Assembly (NCBI GenBank): GCA_014218235.1
Contig: CM024760.1
Location: forward strand, 7,668,049-7,732,048
Reading direction: 5' to 3'
Length of the DNA stretch: 64,000 bases
Source of the DNA: Colocasia esculenta
Lineage: Eukaryota; Streptophyta; Magnoliopsida; Alismatales; Araceae
The position numbers were made by a program, and so were the translations under genes. Each line of letters opens with the position of its first letter. The stretch's first letter is position 1. The notes beneath the pieces are model-generated. The model was not told the DNA's origin, made no database searches, and saw only the letters and a program-made list of their open reading frames with translations. Below are positions 1 to 13,927 of the stretch, one piece after another.

Positions 1-1034
1 TGATGACAAGGGCGAGGGCGGTGTAGGGTGGCGAGATGGCGAGGGCGTTGCGTCGCGATGACAAAGACAATAGTAGATGGTGCGGCGATGAGCAACGAGG
101 GCGGTGTAGCATGGCAGCGGTGGCAAGGGCATTGGCTTCTCAAGGGCAGCACAACAGTGGCGGTGGCAATGGCTGGGGCTCCTCCCCACGGTGTGGAGGC
201 GAGCAAGCGAGAGAGAGAGAGAGAGGGATGAGGGCTCCTACGGTCAGGAGGAAGAAGTTGGTGGGAAAGAAGATGCAATGCGTGAGGGGAGGAGCAAAAG
301 ATCATGTGTGCCGATCGTACCTAGTATCATGTTTTGCCAAATACAATGTGGTATGGTTGAACCGCACCGATACAGTACGATTTGGTCAACCATTATTAAG
401 AATGGGAAACTGTCAATGCACGCATAAGAGGAAACTAGCTAGTTAATACTAAGCTTATGTCCTTACATGAATAAGTGATCACCGAATTCTTATAATAAAT
501 TCCTATCAAAATATCATAAAATCCTGCGTTTTCTTCTGCATACAACGCTCCCAAGAGATTTTGAGAGTTTAAAAAGGCACAAGACAATTAATTCACATGA
601 GAGAACTATACACAAAAATACAAATTTTCAATAAATAAATAAATAAATTATTTATATACGTTCGGTTAGACTGTCTATAAACTGTGTTAATTAGTACCCA
701 AACGGGAAACTAGCTAGTATATTTGCCTTCTCTAACGTCTGCAAATTCGATGGCTTTTTACGTAAATGTCAGAAGATTTAAAGAACTCAAACATAAATAC
801 TTGTAACTAAGGGATTAATAAAACAATATAATTATTTGTAAGGAGTAAAAAGTAAAAAACCCAAAATACGAAACGTAGTAGGAAACCACACGAAACAGGA
901 AACTAGTTAGTCCTCCTACACACAGTCGGATTCGAACTCAGCCCCCCCGACCCACTCCAGCTATTTCCTCCTCCTCCTCCTCCTCCCTTGCACCACTCTC
1001 TGCTCTGATTCCTGCAACCTTCGCCGTCGCCATC
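1..1034. other. Intergenic; no supported gene, CTC-rich leader before cyclin
   Basis: The first 300 bases are a degenerate GGCGAGGGCG-like low-complexity stretch with a short GA run near 210-226. The overlapping open frames there look compositional and match no family I recognise. The rest is AT-rich. A (CTC)n tract at about 963-987 lies just upstream of the cyclin start and is probably part of its 5' leader. Confidence 0.6.
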
Positions 1035-1799
1035 ATGGAGCAGCCACGGTTCTGCGGTCAAGAGCTTCTCCCTCCGGCGCTGCTACCGTGGGAGGCCACC
1101 ATCTTCTCCTCCGCAATCCAGCAGATGGTGGAGGCCAACGAACACTCGACCACGACGCCCTTGCTCGCCCCGGCGAGCCCCGCCGCAACCGACGGCTCCG
1201 TCGAGCAGTACATCGGATGGATCCACCGCCACATCCCGGACTGCGAGCCCGCCGCCTACGTCGTGGCCTTCGTCTACATCCGCCGCTTCTTGGAGAAGCA
1301 GCAGAGCCGGGGCCGGCCCTTCCCCGTCACCTCCTCCAACTTCCACCACCTCGTCCTCCTCAGCATCATGCTCGCCAACAAGAATCTAACCCAGAGGTAC
1401 GCTAATTAACGAGCTAGGACTAATTCCAACTAGATCGGACGAACCCTTATACGCTTCTTGATGTTGATCTGAGAGACTGTTCGATGATCTTAATTTCGGT
1501 GCTGACCCAGGATGGTGGGGTACTTTCTTGTATATATTGCTTGCAGGGTTTACTCGAATGCGCACTACGCCATGGTGGGAGGGATGAGCACGGCGGAGAT
1601 CAACGAGCTGGAGCGGCTGTTCCTGTCCGCGCTCAAGTTCGACCTGCACGTCGACACGGAGCACTACGAGAGCTGCTACGCCTTCCTCGAGTTCACCCAC
1701 AGGGAGATGCTGAGGAGGAGGGTCGACGCTGCGGAGCAGCGGCGGCAGCAGCAGCTCCTCCTGGCTCTCCTGGAGCGGTCGCGTCTGCTGGGTTCTTGA
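1035..1799 (+). CDS. U/P-type (PHO80-like) cyclin, two exons
   Basis: Exons are 1035-1396 and 1547-1799, with a GT-AG intron (donor AG/GTACGC, acceptor TTGCAG). The join keeps frame and gives 204 aa. Residues about 55-185 form one cyclin box: a YIGWIHRHIPDCEP segment, then a helix with VVAFVYIRRFLE, then SNFHHLVLLSIMLANKN. Exon 2 continues with NAHYAMVGGMSTAEINELE, the VGG-S-EMN-LE signature of plant U-type (P-type) cyclins, which bind A-type CDKs and link phosphate or nutrient status to division. The intron after the K-LTQR segment matches the family gene structure as I recall it. The box departs from the usual AAKFLDD motif (here LANKNLTQ). Length is normal for the family. The glutamine/arginine-rich tail (about 180-200) is low complexity. 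The family call is firm; which U-type subgroup is not. Confidence 0.9.
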
Positions 1800-4102
1800 G
1801 CGCTTGGAGGAGTCTCGGAGCACGCAAGAAGAGATCAAGCGATTGCATGCATGCATCCCTGGACTGCGCTTAATTTGGAGTTTGGATTAGATTCTTCTCT
1901 TAGACAAACACTTGATAATGGTGGGATTTAGCTACGTACTGACTCATTTGGACATCAACAGCTTGATCTCTGTTATACGCTGGGAAGTGTTGTAACTTGT
2001 TATTACGTACCCAGCTCCTTCCTACGTCGATATATTGACCATATCTGTAAGTTTGTGATCCATAGCCCCTGTATAGCTTGGGACAGGCATCATGGAATCT
2101 TGAACTATATGTAATGTAGTGTTCTTGTCCATAAAAATCTTCTAATTTCCAGCAATATATGGTCTCTTCTTTTTCCTAGGATCCTTATCTAATCTCTATT
2201 AAGGAGGATCCCATGGGCTGCACTTTGTCTGGGCCTTCTATGTCCAGTAACCAGGCCGGCCCACTACGGTAACGGGCCCATGTAGAGAAGAGCCCAACTT
2301 TCTTACATGATCTTGCAAGCATTTTAAAAAAAAAAGTTACTTAAAACTTTCATCGCATCAAATTCTAATGAAACGTATATCTGTATAATTCGATCATTTA
2401 TTCTGAAAACTGATGCATAGAAAGGAAACACACAGCTCAATTAATGGGTCCATCACTTTTTAACCCACAAAAAGATTTTATGATATTTATTTATTTTTTA
2501 AAACTGTACACGATCAATGATCAAAACCGGGCAGACGTATCCACATCCAATAGAAGAATCCAACATAATTTAAAAAAAAAACCATCACACTAAATTTTTA
2601 CTAGCTTATAGATATGAAACATTGAAACCCCAAAGATTGAGAGAGAGGGAGGAAAACAATGTCGCAATGTTTCTAGAAGTGAACGAGTGTGGAGACTGGA
2701 GAGTGGAGACACAACACACGACTATTCTGCCCAACCCCTGGTCTTTTGGCGTCCCCTCCTCCGTGTTTTCCCATAATTACACATCTGCCCCTCCCCTTGT
2801 CGGTTAACCAACCATCGCACCTCGCCACAGAGGATACGTTCCTCGTGAAAAATTATTAGAAAACCGCCTTAAAAGGTTATTTCTAGGACTGTTCCCCTCG
2901 TATCTTCGTTATTTATCTAGATAGCATCCTCGTGGCGGCCTCTCAAGTGATCATATTATTGTGTTTTTAAAAAATGTTTACTATTTGAGCAGCCAATTAT
3001 AAAAAATTGAGGTGGTTTGATAAGATGCAATTCCGTCGTGTCATAGTAAATATGATAGAGTATTAATATTTGGTGTACACCATCGTCAAGTGATGTGCAT
3101 GCAAATCAAGTAGTTATTGGATGTCTATCACCTCACTCTGTTGGCTGTTGGCGCCAACCAATCAAGGTGTGATTTGCGCGTACACCTTTTCAAATGGTGC
3201 GTGTGACGACGAGTCATTTCTCTTGTATTTTTGTTGATGTGAAAAATGCCTACAATGAGAAGTAGAGAAGGGTAAATAATTTTGCCAAACAAATGATATT
3301 ATTTTTTATTTTAAAATTTTATTCAAAAACAAATATATCATTATTTTTTCGGTAGAAATATTTTTTTTTAATTGCTCTCAAACACCTTATTAGGGTTTTT
3401 ACACGGCTATATTAGGGACTTTACATGGTTATCTTGTTGGAATTTTATTTAAACTAATATATCTGAAAAGAACATTCATGATGTCATAAATGTTTTGTAA
3501 AGAAAAGTTATTGTGGCACTTATTTTGACATCGTTTCAAGGGTATGTGAGATATTTTTGTCATTAAAAAGGGTAAGTAAATATTTAGTCATCAAGACATC
3601 AACCTCTAGTCTTTAATATACTTAGAGGCTATTTTTCTGATTTGATATCTTTTTTGCCAGAAAGATATTAATTACTTTGAGGTCGTAGGGGGTGGTAGAA
3701 ATATTTATGATGAAATATTAGGGTATAGAGATGAGATAGCTAAAACCCTAAAACACAAAGGATTTGTTATATTCTTCTTTTTTTCTATATACTTTATGTA
3801 CACAAAAGATTTATTAAGGTTATTGGCATCTCCGAAATATAAAGTATTTATTATATTATAGTTTTCTAGATAATTTTCGTAAGTAAAAGATTTCATAAGG
3901 TTATTTAGTTAATGTCTCAATGGGTTATTTATTAACGAATCCTTCTTCCTCTCGCGGGGGTCCGAAGCTTTCATAAGAACTACCCACCCCCGTCCCCCTC
4001 GTCTCCGGCGAATGCGGCCTCCGCGGCCACCACCGGGCTCCTCCCCCACCGACGAGCCCTGGCCCGCGGCCTGACCCCGGCCTCCCCGCCTCCGCCGCTG
4101 CC
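1800..4102. other. Intergenic between cyclin and phospholipase genes
   Basis: This holds the cyclin 3' untranslated region and AT-rich spacer. I see no coding sequence. The only structured piece is an AT-rich MITE remnant near 3247-3398. The promoter of the phospholipase gene must lie in the last few hundred bases, but I cannot point to a defined motif. Confidence 0.6.
3247..3398. mobile_element. Remnant of a Harbinger-like MITE end
   Basis: Read on the reverse strand this stretch begins TAAGGTGTTTG and continues with an AT-rich body containing a TAAAATTTTAAAATAA core and a TTTGTTTGGCAAAATT block. The intact MITE at 29422-29984 has the same order of blocks at its right end. Only one end is recognisable, so this is a truncated or decayed relative. 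Confidence 0.45.
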
Positions 4103-7100
4103 ATGTCGTGGGGGCTCGGCTGGAAGCGCCCGTCCGTGGTCTTCCGCCTCTCCCTCGACTACGGCGACGGCCCCGATGAGGCCGATAAGGACCAGTCCTC
4201 TCCCCGCCCTTCTCCTCCGCCGCCTCCGCCTCCCCCGCACGTCCCGCCGCCGCCTCCGCCTCCGCCGCACACCGGTCTTCCACCGGAGCGTCGGGATTCC
4301 GGATCGATCTGGACTGGTCGGCCGGGGACGACGAGGACCAGGTAGCCCTTCGGCTCCAGTCGCAGCTCATGGTGGCTCTCCCTCCGCCGCAGGACGCCGT
4401 CGTGGTGAGGCTGAGTGGCGAGGAGGAGGAGGAGGAGGGGAAAGGGGAGGGTCGCGTGGGGGTGGACATGAAGGTGGTGAAGCGGAGGGAGCCGCTGAGG
4501 TCGATCACGATGACGAAGATCGTCGGATCGGGACAGCAGGGGGACGGGATCGGCATCTTGACGAGGCTGGTCACGTCGAGTCTGGCGCCGTCGGGGCCTG
4601 GGGAGCCCCTCGACGGGCTTGCCGACCATTGGAAGAGCGTGGCGGTGCTGAGTCTGTGTGAATGTGGATTATCGGTGAGTGCGATGTGATATGGATTTCT
4701 ACCTTTCGATCGCGTTCTTCTTCAAATGGGTTGATGACCGACTTGGAACCTCATTTGTTATAGATTTGGATGTTGAGCCGACGCAACGTTTGATGCTGCG
4801 TTGTGCTCATTTTTTCCAATTTATAGCATGATGTTCTAGTCTCTAGATGTGTGAATCGTGTTCTTATTTCTATGAAATTGTGAAACTGCGAGATTCTCAC
4901 AGTTCAAGTACGAGAACATGGTTGAGACTTAGAATTTTCGAAGAATTGTGGAGAAGCGATATCTTTCATGATCCGATGAGAAAACATAATTTAGAATTGC
5001 GTTTCTTTCTAGAACAATCCCTAGTTCTATTGAGATCGAGCATGGCCTGAGATTAGTGTGATACTTCTCCATGCAAGGGCGTCACTGACTTGATGATTAT
5101 CCAAGAAGAATAAAATTTTCCCTTCAAAATGCAAAATTTCAGGCCCAAATGTCTGCAAAGTCGCTTCAGCAAACTGCCTCTTAGGTACATCCCTTATCTG
5201 CCTTAAAGATCCTTTGAGCATTTCAATAGGTCAGGTAGATCTAGGTTAACCTACGATACATAGTACGAATTGTCCTGGTCTCTGTTATCAGTACATTCCA
5301 ATAGTTTCCATCCACTGCATAAGTCTTGTCGTGAATCTGGATGGTAGACTCCATAGGAGAAGGGAACACACCATGCTCCTGTTTGGCTCTAACCTTAAGG
5401 AGCTGATGAACTGCCCCTCACTGCTGAGAGGCATGTCATATGGGTTGGCCTACCAGTAAAGTGATGTTACGTAACATTAAAAATTAAGATCAACAATGAG
5501 AAACACACTCGTAGCCACAATTCCAAACTAAATTCTGCAATGTCTCTGGTCTCAGTCCTGTCATTGTTCAAAAACTCATCATTCTACAATGACTATATTG
5601 CCAGTTGTATGAAGTTTATTCGTAAATTTGTGCAATTGAACAAATAAGGAACAAAACATGATCCCTCAACAGATACCAGCAAAGAACCTCAAAAAGTACA
5701 ACCTTAGACATTGTTATTATTATTGTGTTCAAATGGAAGGGAAAGGAGAAAAGGGAAGAATTGGTCTTGATACCCCCATCCCAAACAGGTCCAACTATGT
5801 ATTCCTTGAGCTCTGAAAGCACCAAGTACATGCCAAACCATGACGGATTGAAGTTCATGGACATTCAGGAAATAGAATCATGCCAGGCAAATCTTCTATG
5901 CTATACAACTCTTGTGCAAGTGCTCAAACTTGACGTGCTGGGGAACAAACTTGTGTCTTCAGTCAATTAGGCCGCTCTCATGTTCCATTATTCCATATGA
6001 TTGTTAACCCTAAACCAAATGGTGAAATGACAATTTTAGATGATTATCTTCAATAAAATGCATATTTGCCAATTTTCTGTTGAAACTTGAAAATGAACTC
6101 AAGCTCTTTTAAGTTCTCTAGTCATGAACTTTATTCCCTTGTATCCATATCCAAGTGATCTTAATGCATTTAGACTTCTTATTGCTTTGACTATCTATGT
6201 GAAATCCTCCCTTTCTCCTTATCATTCTCTTCTCTTGTCAGGCAAGTATTTTCCACTTTACTGCCAAACCACCTGACAAGCCCAGTCACCCTTCAGGAAA
6301 TGTCTAAACAGACTAAACTTCACCCATGTCTCTGTTGAAACCCTGTACTGCTCAGAGGAAATATGTGTGGTGCTTCACCTTTTTAAATGGCATGTCTTTG
6401 AAGTCTGCTCATCTGTGATGTTGTCATTAAGTGGATGCTGAGTTTGCTTCAAATTACTTCTTCATCCCTGCCACCTATTCCTCTAGTTACCTGGTTTGAG
6501 GAGAAATAATGTATAATTGCATTCTTAGCTTTCTCTAAGGCAATGTGGATGGTTAAATCATTTCCTTGAAATGTTTCCCTTTTTATATCTTCCTGGTTCT
6601 CTGGAGCCATTAAACAAGACAATCTGTCACTTTAATCTTGCACCATAAGAAACATGCACTCTTGTCATCATTAGCACAGCCTCCTCCATGCCCATACCAG
6701 GATTGGTTTGATATGCAGACCTGTTGGTACCTACATGCTCGCAACATCCTTGAGCAGTCTATGGTTCTTCATCCATCAGCTTGGGCAACCCGCACAGGAT
6801 ATTCTTTTTGTTTTAATCCTCTGTCACCCAGAGAACATAGGATTTTAACTTCTGATATCACCATTTGTTTTTTTGGAAGGTGTTTCTTATGTTCATAAAC
6901 TAATATCACTGCCCATTGGACTGTACCTTGGGATATCATTGATATTAGCATTTATGTATACAGGTGGTACACTTGTACATGCTAATTTCATCATTTGTTT
7001 TCTAGTATATTGCAGGCGCTTATCTTATTTTTAATTTTCATGTCTAAGCTGCTAACCTTTTTTGTTTGATTTGACAGGTACTTCCTGTAGAGCTAACACG

Positions 7101-10100
7101 ATTTCCTCTTATTGAGCGATTATATCTTGACAACAATAAGCTGTCACTCTTGCCACCTGAGATTGGTGAACTGAAAAGTTTAAAAGTGCTTAGAGTTGAT
7201 CACAATTTGCTTGTTTCAGTTCCTGGTACAGCCAAACTTTGGCTGTTGTCTTCAGCTAATGACCTGTTATGAAAAGTTTATATATCTGACTCCTTTGTTG
7301 GATCTCCTTTTTAAAACTCTTGTGCAGTAGAGCTGAGGCAATGCGTTGGTCTGGTGGAGTTATCACTAGAACATAATAAACTCATCCGCCCTCTACTTGA
7401 CTTCAGGTCATTCAGTCATCAGTGAACTTTTTCATTTGACTAGATTCATATCTGTTTTATGTCATTCCTATTTGGATATGTCACCAATCTAATGTCTATC
7501 TTCAGTTTCATGGCAGGGCGATGGCTGAGCTTCGTGTTTTAAGACTATTTGGCAATCCTCTTGAGTTTCTTCCTGAAATTTTACCATTGCAAAATCTTCG
7601 TCATTTGTCTCTTGCTAATATCAGAATTGAAGCTACGGAGAACTTAAAATCTGTTAATGTTCAAATAGAGGTACCAAATATTTTAATTGTATTTTATGGA
7701 TTCTGATATCAACTACCTGAATATTTTGGTAGTGTAATCTATTAAGCTAATTATTATTATTATTATTTTGACTGCAGACAGAGAACAGCTCCTATTTTAC
7801 TGCTTCGAGACACAAGCTGAGTGCTTTCTGTTCTCTTATCTTCCGTTTTTCATCATGTCATCATCCTTTACTAGCGTCAGCACTGGCCAAGATCTTGCAA
7901 GATCATGGCAACCGTTTAGCAATCAGTAAAGAGGAAAATGCTGTGAAGCAGCTTATAAGTATGATCAGCAGTGACAATCGTCATGTGGTATGTGATTTGT
8001 GCATCTTCTTGTTTATGGGTTCGTTGTTTTTCCTGTCATGGAGCATTGCTTGAAATATCAATTACCAACTTATGTTTACAGGTTGAACAAGCTTGCTCTG
8101 CTTTATCATCCCTTGCTGCAGATGTCTCTTTGGCTTTGCAGTTGATTAAGTCTGACATCATGCAACCTATTGAATCAGTTTTGAAATATATTGCTGAAGA
8201 AGAAGTGATCTCTGTGCTGCAAGTTGTTGTCACGTTGGCCTTTACTTCTGATGTTGTAGCTCAAAAGATGTTGACCAAAGACATCTTGAAATCACTGAAA
8301 GCACTATGTGGACACAAAAATGTGGAGGTAAGACAGTTTCAGTTTATTTGTTCTTGTCACTTTCTTTCTCATATTGTTCATCATAATGTAACTAATTATG
8401 AGGTTTCCTTCTGTACTAGGTGCAAAGGCTGGCACTTCTTGCTGTGGGTAACTTAGCTTTTTGCTTGGAGAATCGCCGTATGCTGGTCACATCTGAAAGC
8501 TTACATGAACTTCTTCTACGCCTTACTGTTGCACCTGAGCCACGTGTGAACAAAGCTGCAGCACGTGCTTTGGCAATTTTTGGTTTGCTCCTATCTCATT
8601 TTGAAAATAGAGTCAGTAGAACTTCTGTTTGTTCTGAGTCTTCTGACTGCATGTGTTGTCTGGAAATTTAGGAGAAAATGAGAACCTGCGGAGGGCAATA
8701 AGAGGAAAGCAGGTAGGGAAACATGGATTGCGTATCCTTTCAATGGATGGAGGGGGCATGAAAGGGCTGGCTACTGTGCAAATGCTTAGACAGATAGAGC
8801 AAGGTACTGGGAAGTGCATTCATGAAATTTTTGATCTTATCTGTGGCACTTCTACGGGTGGCATGCTTGCTGTTGCTCTTGGAATGAAAGAAATGACCTT
8901 GGATCAATGTGAAGAAATATATAAGAAACTCGGTAGGTATTTCCCAGTTGCTACTACAGGCTGTATTACCTATGAAAATTCTTTAACTCATTGGCATCTC
9001 TATCAATTTTGTGCTCTCCCAGGAAAACTAGTATTTGCAGAACCTGTCCCAAAGGACAATGAAGCAGCAACATGGAGAGAGAAACTTGATCAACTTTATA
9101 AAAGTTCATCACAGAGCTTTCGAGTTGTTGTCCAAGGGTCTAAAGTATGAAAAATCCACACATGTTCTTACTGCCTACTGAAGTGAAGCAGGTATCTCAT
9201 TATAAATTTCTTGCAGCACAGTGCAGATCAGTTTGAGAGGTTATTGAAAGAGGTGTGTGCTGATGAGGATGGGGACCTGCTAATAGAATCAGCCGTGAAG
9301 GGCATCCCAAAAGTTTTTGTTGTCTCAACTTTGGTTAGCGTCATGCCCGCTCAACCATTTCTTTTCCGTAACTATCAGGTTGTCTTCCCTTTCTCTTATG
9401 CCACATTCTAGTTTCAGTACCATATATGTTCCGTAAGACCAATTTCTCGAAATGAGTGTCAACAAACAGTATGAAATGGTTTTGGTGATGATATTGAATT
9501 TTCATGATAATTCAAATCAAACTAATGGCTGTTTTGGTAGAAAAGAAATAATTAATGTAAATGAATACCATTCCCACAGAAATGTGTGTCTTGTCAAGCT
9601 GAGTTATTGGAATAACATGTGCCCACCATTACTAAATGTGGCTTTTCTTGTTTCATGGTTCATCTTCTTCAACTTCCCATGCATCTTAATTTCGGGGACT
9701 GCTAAGATACAACATTGAAGGAATTGAAAATTTTCCAATCTTTAGATTTAAGGCCAACCATTTTTCAAGGAATTTTATGGTGCCACTCTTATCTTGGTTG
9801 TCTGATTTTCTTGATCAAACAGATGAGAAATTTGGTTATCTTCCAATGTTTGGTTTTTGTAACTTTGTTAGGTCACTTGTTATATGTGTCTGGCTGGCAT
9901 ATGGTTCATATGACTTTTCCTTTTCTTAATCTTATCTGCTTAATCGTTGGAACTATGATATGGAAGGATTTGTTTAGTTCTTCTCTAAGCCATATTTATT
10001 TGCAGTGGTGTTGTTTCTGGTAGTAATTGTTTCTGCATTTATTACAGTATCCTGCTGGTACACCAGAGCTGCCCCAGGGAGTGCCTGAAAGTCCAGCTAC

Positions 10101-13100
10101 CTGTGGGATTGGAACAACTGCTAGTCTGAGTTTTGGTACCAGTAACAGGCGCTCTGCTTTCATTGGAAGCTGCAAGCATCGTATATGGGAAGCAATCAGA
10201 GCATCTTCTGCTGCTCCTTACTATCTCGATGATTTCTCAGATGGTAAACTTCATAATTCATATTTGCTTCTACTCTTATGGCCTTACCTAATTCTTCAAT
10301 GACAAAAGTTGTGGTTTGCCTTTATTCCTGTAACCTTGTCTATAGTCTAGACTTACTTTTTCTTCTACTATCATTGTAGCAACTGCAGTTGTAATCCATA
10401 TCCTGTCATCTCTTTGTTTCCTTCAGATATAAATCGCTGGCAAGATGGGGCAATTGTAGCAAATAACCCCACTATATTTGCCATAAGAGAAGCACAGCTT
10501 TTATGGCCTGACACACGAATTGACTGTATCATTTCTATTGGATGTGGTTCAGTTCCAACAAAGGTGAGCTGTGTATCTCAAGTGCTTCACACCTTCATGT
10601 AACTTCTTTATTCAATTGCATCATATTGGTCTTCTCAGTGGCCTAAAATGTCACTGATGTTCACTTATCAAACTAATAAATAATAGGTTTTTAAGCTTCA
10701 GGTTTCCTATTCTTTTCAAAATTGAAAATGGCTTGCCATTATGTGCAGTAATTGTCAATGCACATAATCTCTCCCCATTAAGTTGGATGAAAATTTTCCT
10801 CACCAAATGGGGACTGGAGATACAGACCAGTATATATGTTCGTGACTTATATTCTTTCATCTAATAGGTTCCAAGATATCATGCAATGTATTCTGTTTTA
10901 TTATTATCTGTAGCCTTCAAAGTGGCATATATGTAAACAAAGATTGAAGCAACTATCTGTTCATATTTATATTGATCCTTCAATTTGATTTTGATCACAT
11001 GATGTCATGCAAGGCATGCCCTCTTACTATTTTCTTGAATTTAGTACGGCATGTGCATCTTTATTACAACATCAAACAGTACCAAGTAAGAGCTGCATGA
11101 TACACCTGGCTCTGTGGGATAACTGTTTCATCCCAGGTCCTTAAGATGTAACATCTTACTATTGTATGTTTCTTTAGGGTCGAAGGGGTGGATGGCGCTA
11201 CTTGGATACTGGACAAGTGTTAATTGAGAGTGCATGCTCTGTGGATCGGGTGGAAGAAGCATTAGATACATTGCTACCTATGATTCCAGATGTGAACTAT
11301 TTTCGGTTCAATCCAGGTAGCCTTTGTTTCCTACCTTTTTTTATGCTTTTCTGTGTCCATGTATTAGTCACGGACAACTGGGTTAGTGGCTCTCCTCACT
11401 GTTCCTTCTGAAGAAAGAGGAGAATTTTGTTCTTAGTAATTCTCTTTTTGACTCAAAATCTTAGGGAAACTTTGTATACAACTAACTAGGTGGCCAATTA
11501 ATTGCCCTTTTTGCCTTCAAATAAAAAAAAACTAGGTGGCCAATTAGCTAATTAGCACTGGAGGTCTTAAGTTCTACTTTGCTCAGTGGCACTCAGTGCA
11601 TGTATCATGTGTGGTGGTTGGTTCACATGGCTTAGGATTGATCCCCGTACATGGACTTTGCCATGTCCTAGTTATGCTGCTGCTGTTTTTAGAAGCTTAC
11701 TTGTTGATGCAGCCCCTTGGTATGGCCTCCAGCATAGGTTTCTGATGAGATGTGGGGAGTCTTTTCCCTGTCACCAAAAGAAAGTACTTGGGATATCTCT
11801 CATGTTCTGCATTTTCTCCATCTCATGTAGAATCATGTTGCTATTTTGACAGTTGATGAGCGATGTGGTATGGAGCTAGATGAGACAGATCCGGCCGTCT
11901 GGCTCAAACTGGAAGCTGCGACTGAGGAGTACATACAGTCTAATTTGCAGTCTTTCAAGAGTGCATGTGATTGTCTACTTCCACATTACCAAAGTGAAGA
12001 AAAAGTGTCAGAGAAGCTGAAACCTCAGCATTTTTCCAAGGCAAAAGCTTCAAATACAGGTATTTATTGTCTGCTTTTGTTGTTCTGCGACTACTTTTAA
12101 TAAAATTTCTTTTTTGTCCTTCTCACTCACTTGCTCTGTAGAATTGATCCCAAGTTCTATGTTGCAGTGAATGATGAGAATGGCCCATCATTGGGTTGGA
12201 GGAGAATGGTACTTCTTGTAGAATCTTCGCATGGTCCCGATTCAGGGAAAACAATCCATCATGCTCGATCTCTAGAAACATTTTGTGCCCGTACTGGAAT
12301 CAGATTGTCCATCTTGAATCGATCACCTTTGTTTTCTAAGCCTGCATCTACATTTCCAACACCATTCACCTCACCTTTGTTCACTGGTAGCCTTCCATCA
12401 AGTCCACTTGTATACAGTCCTGATCTGGGTCCACAAAGAGTGAACCGTATTGATTCAGTTCCCCCACTTAGTTTGGATGGTCCACAAACTGGGAAACCAT
12501 CAGCTTCAGCACCAGTTTCTCCTGTATCTTGGCAAGCTTCTATACCTGTTCGGCAACTACATGAGAAACTGCAAAACTTGCCACAAGTTGGAATAATACA
12601 TCTAGCTCTTCAAAGTGATGCAACAGGTCTAATTTTGAGGTAACACTACCTTTTTTTTTTGATATAGTGGTTTAGTTGCTGCTGCTGATGATTATGATAG
12701 TAATAAAATGCTTCCATGTTTGTACCTAGCTGCTGGCGCTTTTGTATTATTATTATTTTTGCATTGTCTTTGTGCAGTTGGCAAAATGATATATTTGTGG
12801 TTGCTGAACCTGGGGAGCTTGCTGATGGGTTTCTTCAGAGTGTTAAGTCAAGTTTATCGTCAACCATACGAGGTCATACCCATAGAGAAGCTTATGGCTT
12901 GTCAAAGATTTTATCTGTAGCAGACTTGGTTTCATACCGCCGAGCATTTGAAGTTGGAGATATTCTGCATCAGTATATGGGACGGCAAACACAAGTATGC
13001 ACTTGTTGAACCTCTTCACCCTTTTTTTCTTGTCTTGGAAGCTTGTTCACGTTGGTATTGTTCCTCATGCATCTAGGTTATGGAAGATGACCAAGAAATT

Positions 13101-13380
13101 GGAGCATACATGTTTCGAAGGACAGTGCCTGCTGTTCATTTGACATCAGAAGATATCCGTTGGATGGTAAATTCTTTTGACGTAATTAAGTTTGAAAATC
13201 TTCTGATTATCAGAAAAGCAAATCCGAATATTCTGTTATTTACCATGTTTGCTTGCATGATCTATTTCCCTGTCAAGAATATCATGTTTATGAAGCTCCC
13301 GATGCTTCTTTTTTATATGTAATTTTCCCTAAATCATGCATGCCATTAAATCAAAGATTTTTGCCTAAAGTTACAGTATA

Positions 13381-13411
<31 letters not shown>

Positions 13412-13927
13412 TTTTGAGTTATTGCAAACACAGTTCTGTGGACTCATGGAGTTAACTCCCTGCTGCATACTGATTTGCAGGTTGGTGCATGGAGAGACAG
13501 AATTGTAGTTTGCACCGGAATGTATGGGCCCACCCCCACTTTGGTGAAGGCATTTCTTGATTCTGGTGCCAAAGCAGTCGTTTGTTCATCGGTTGAACCA
13601 CCCAATGCTCACCCATCATCATGCAATGGAACCGGTGAATACGATGGTGTAGAAAACGGAAGGTTTGTCATCGGAGATGAGGATGCAGAGGATGAAGAAG
13701 CTGGTGAGCCAGCAAGCCCTGTGAGTGACTGGGAAGACAGCGACCCAGAGAAAGCAGATCAATCTGTCAAGTGGAAAGACAGCGATGAAGAAGAGCTGTC
13801 CAAGTTTGTCAGCCTTCTATATGACATGTTATATCGTGAAGGGGCTCGGATCGATGTGGCCCTGCAGCATGCACTCCGTTCACATCCAAAGTTGAGGTAC
13901 TCCTGCCACCTTCCAAACATACTATAG
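4103..13927 (+). CDS. PLA1 (pPLAI): Patatin-related phospholipase A I (LRR-ARM-patatin), 18 exons, frame break in exon 1
   Basis: Exons: 4103-4674, 7078-7225, 7328-7406, 7517-7670, 7778-7987, 8082-8327, 8420-8582, 8672-8932, 9023-9144, 9217-9378, 10048-10243, 10427-10563, 11178-11316, 11853-12059, 12168-12639, 12778-12994, 13077-13166, 13481-13927. All introns are GT-AG with matching phase. The product is about 1340 aa, similar to Arabidopsis At1g61850. Order: conserved N-terminus MSWGLGWKRP; leucine-rich repeats (about 190-315); ARM-like repeats (about 320-520); patatin domain (about 540-860) with DGGGMKG, the GTSTGG serine elbow and the catalytic Asp in DGAIVANNP; then an acidic tail. The family releases fatty acids from membrane lipids in lipid signalling and defence. 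Exon lengths sum to 4022, one short of a multiple of three: the MSWGL frame and the GFRIDLDW frame differ within the CCG-rich tract at about 4180-4290. This is either a sequence error or a real lesion. Confidence 0.95.
4675..7077. other. Long first intron of the phospholipase gene
   Basis: A 2.4-kb intron with donor CG/GTGAGT and acceptor TTGACAG. It separates the charged N-terminal region from the leucine-rich repeats. Short open frames inside it on both strands have no recognisable domain and are not reported as genes. Confidence 0.85.

Noticed and set aside
28..446. Three overlapping open frames at the window start
   Set aside because: They overlap in different frames through GGCGAGGGCG-like and GA-repeat sequence and show no domain; composition explains them.
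3909..4661. Long open frames opposite or out of phase with phospholipase exon 1
   Set aside because: They are GC-rich shadows of the CCG tract (Arg/Gly/Pro-rich) with no conserved motif.
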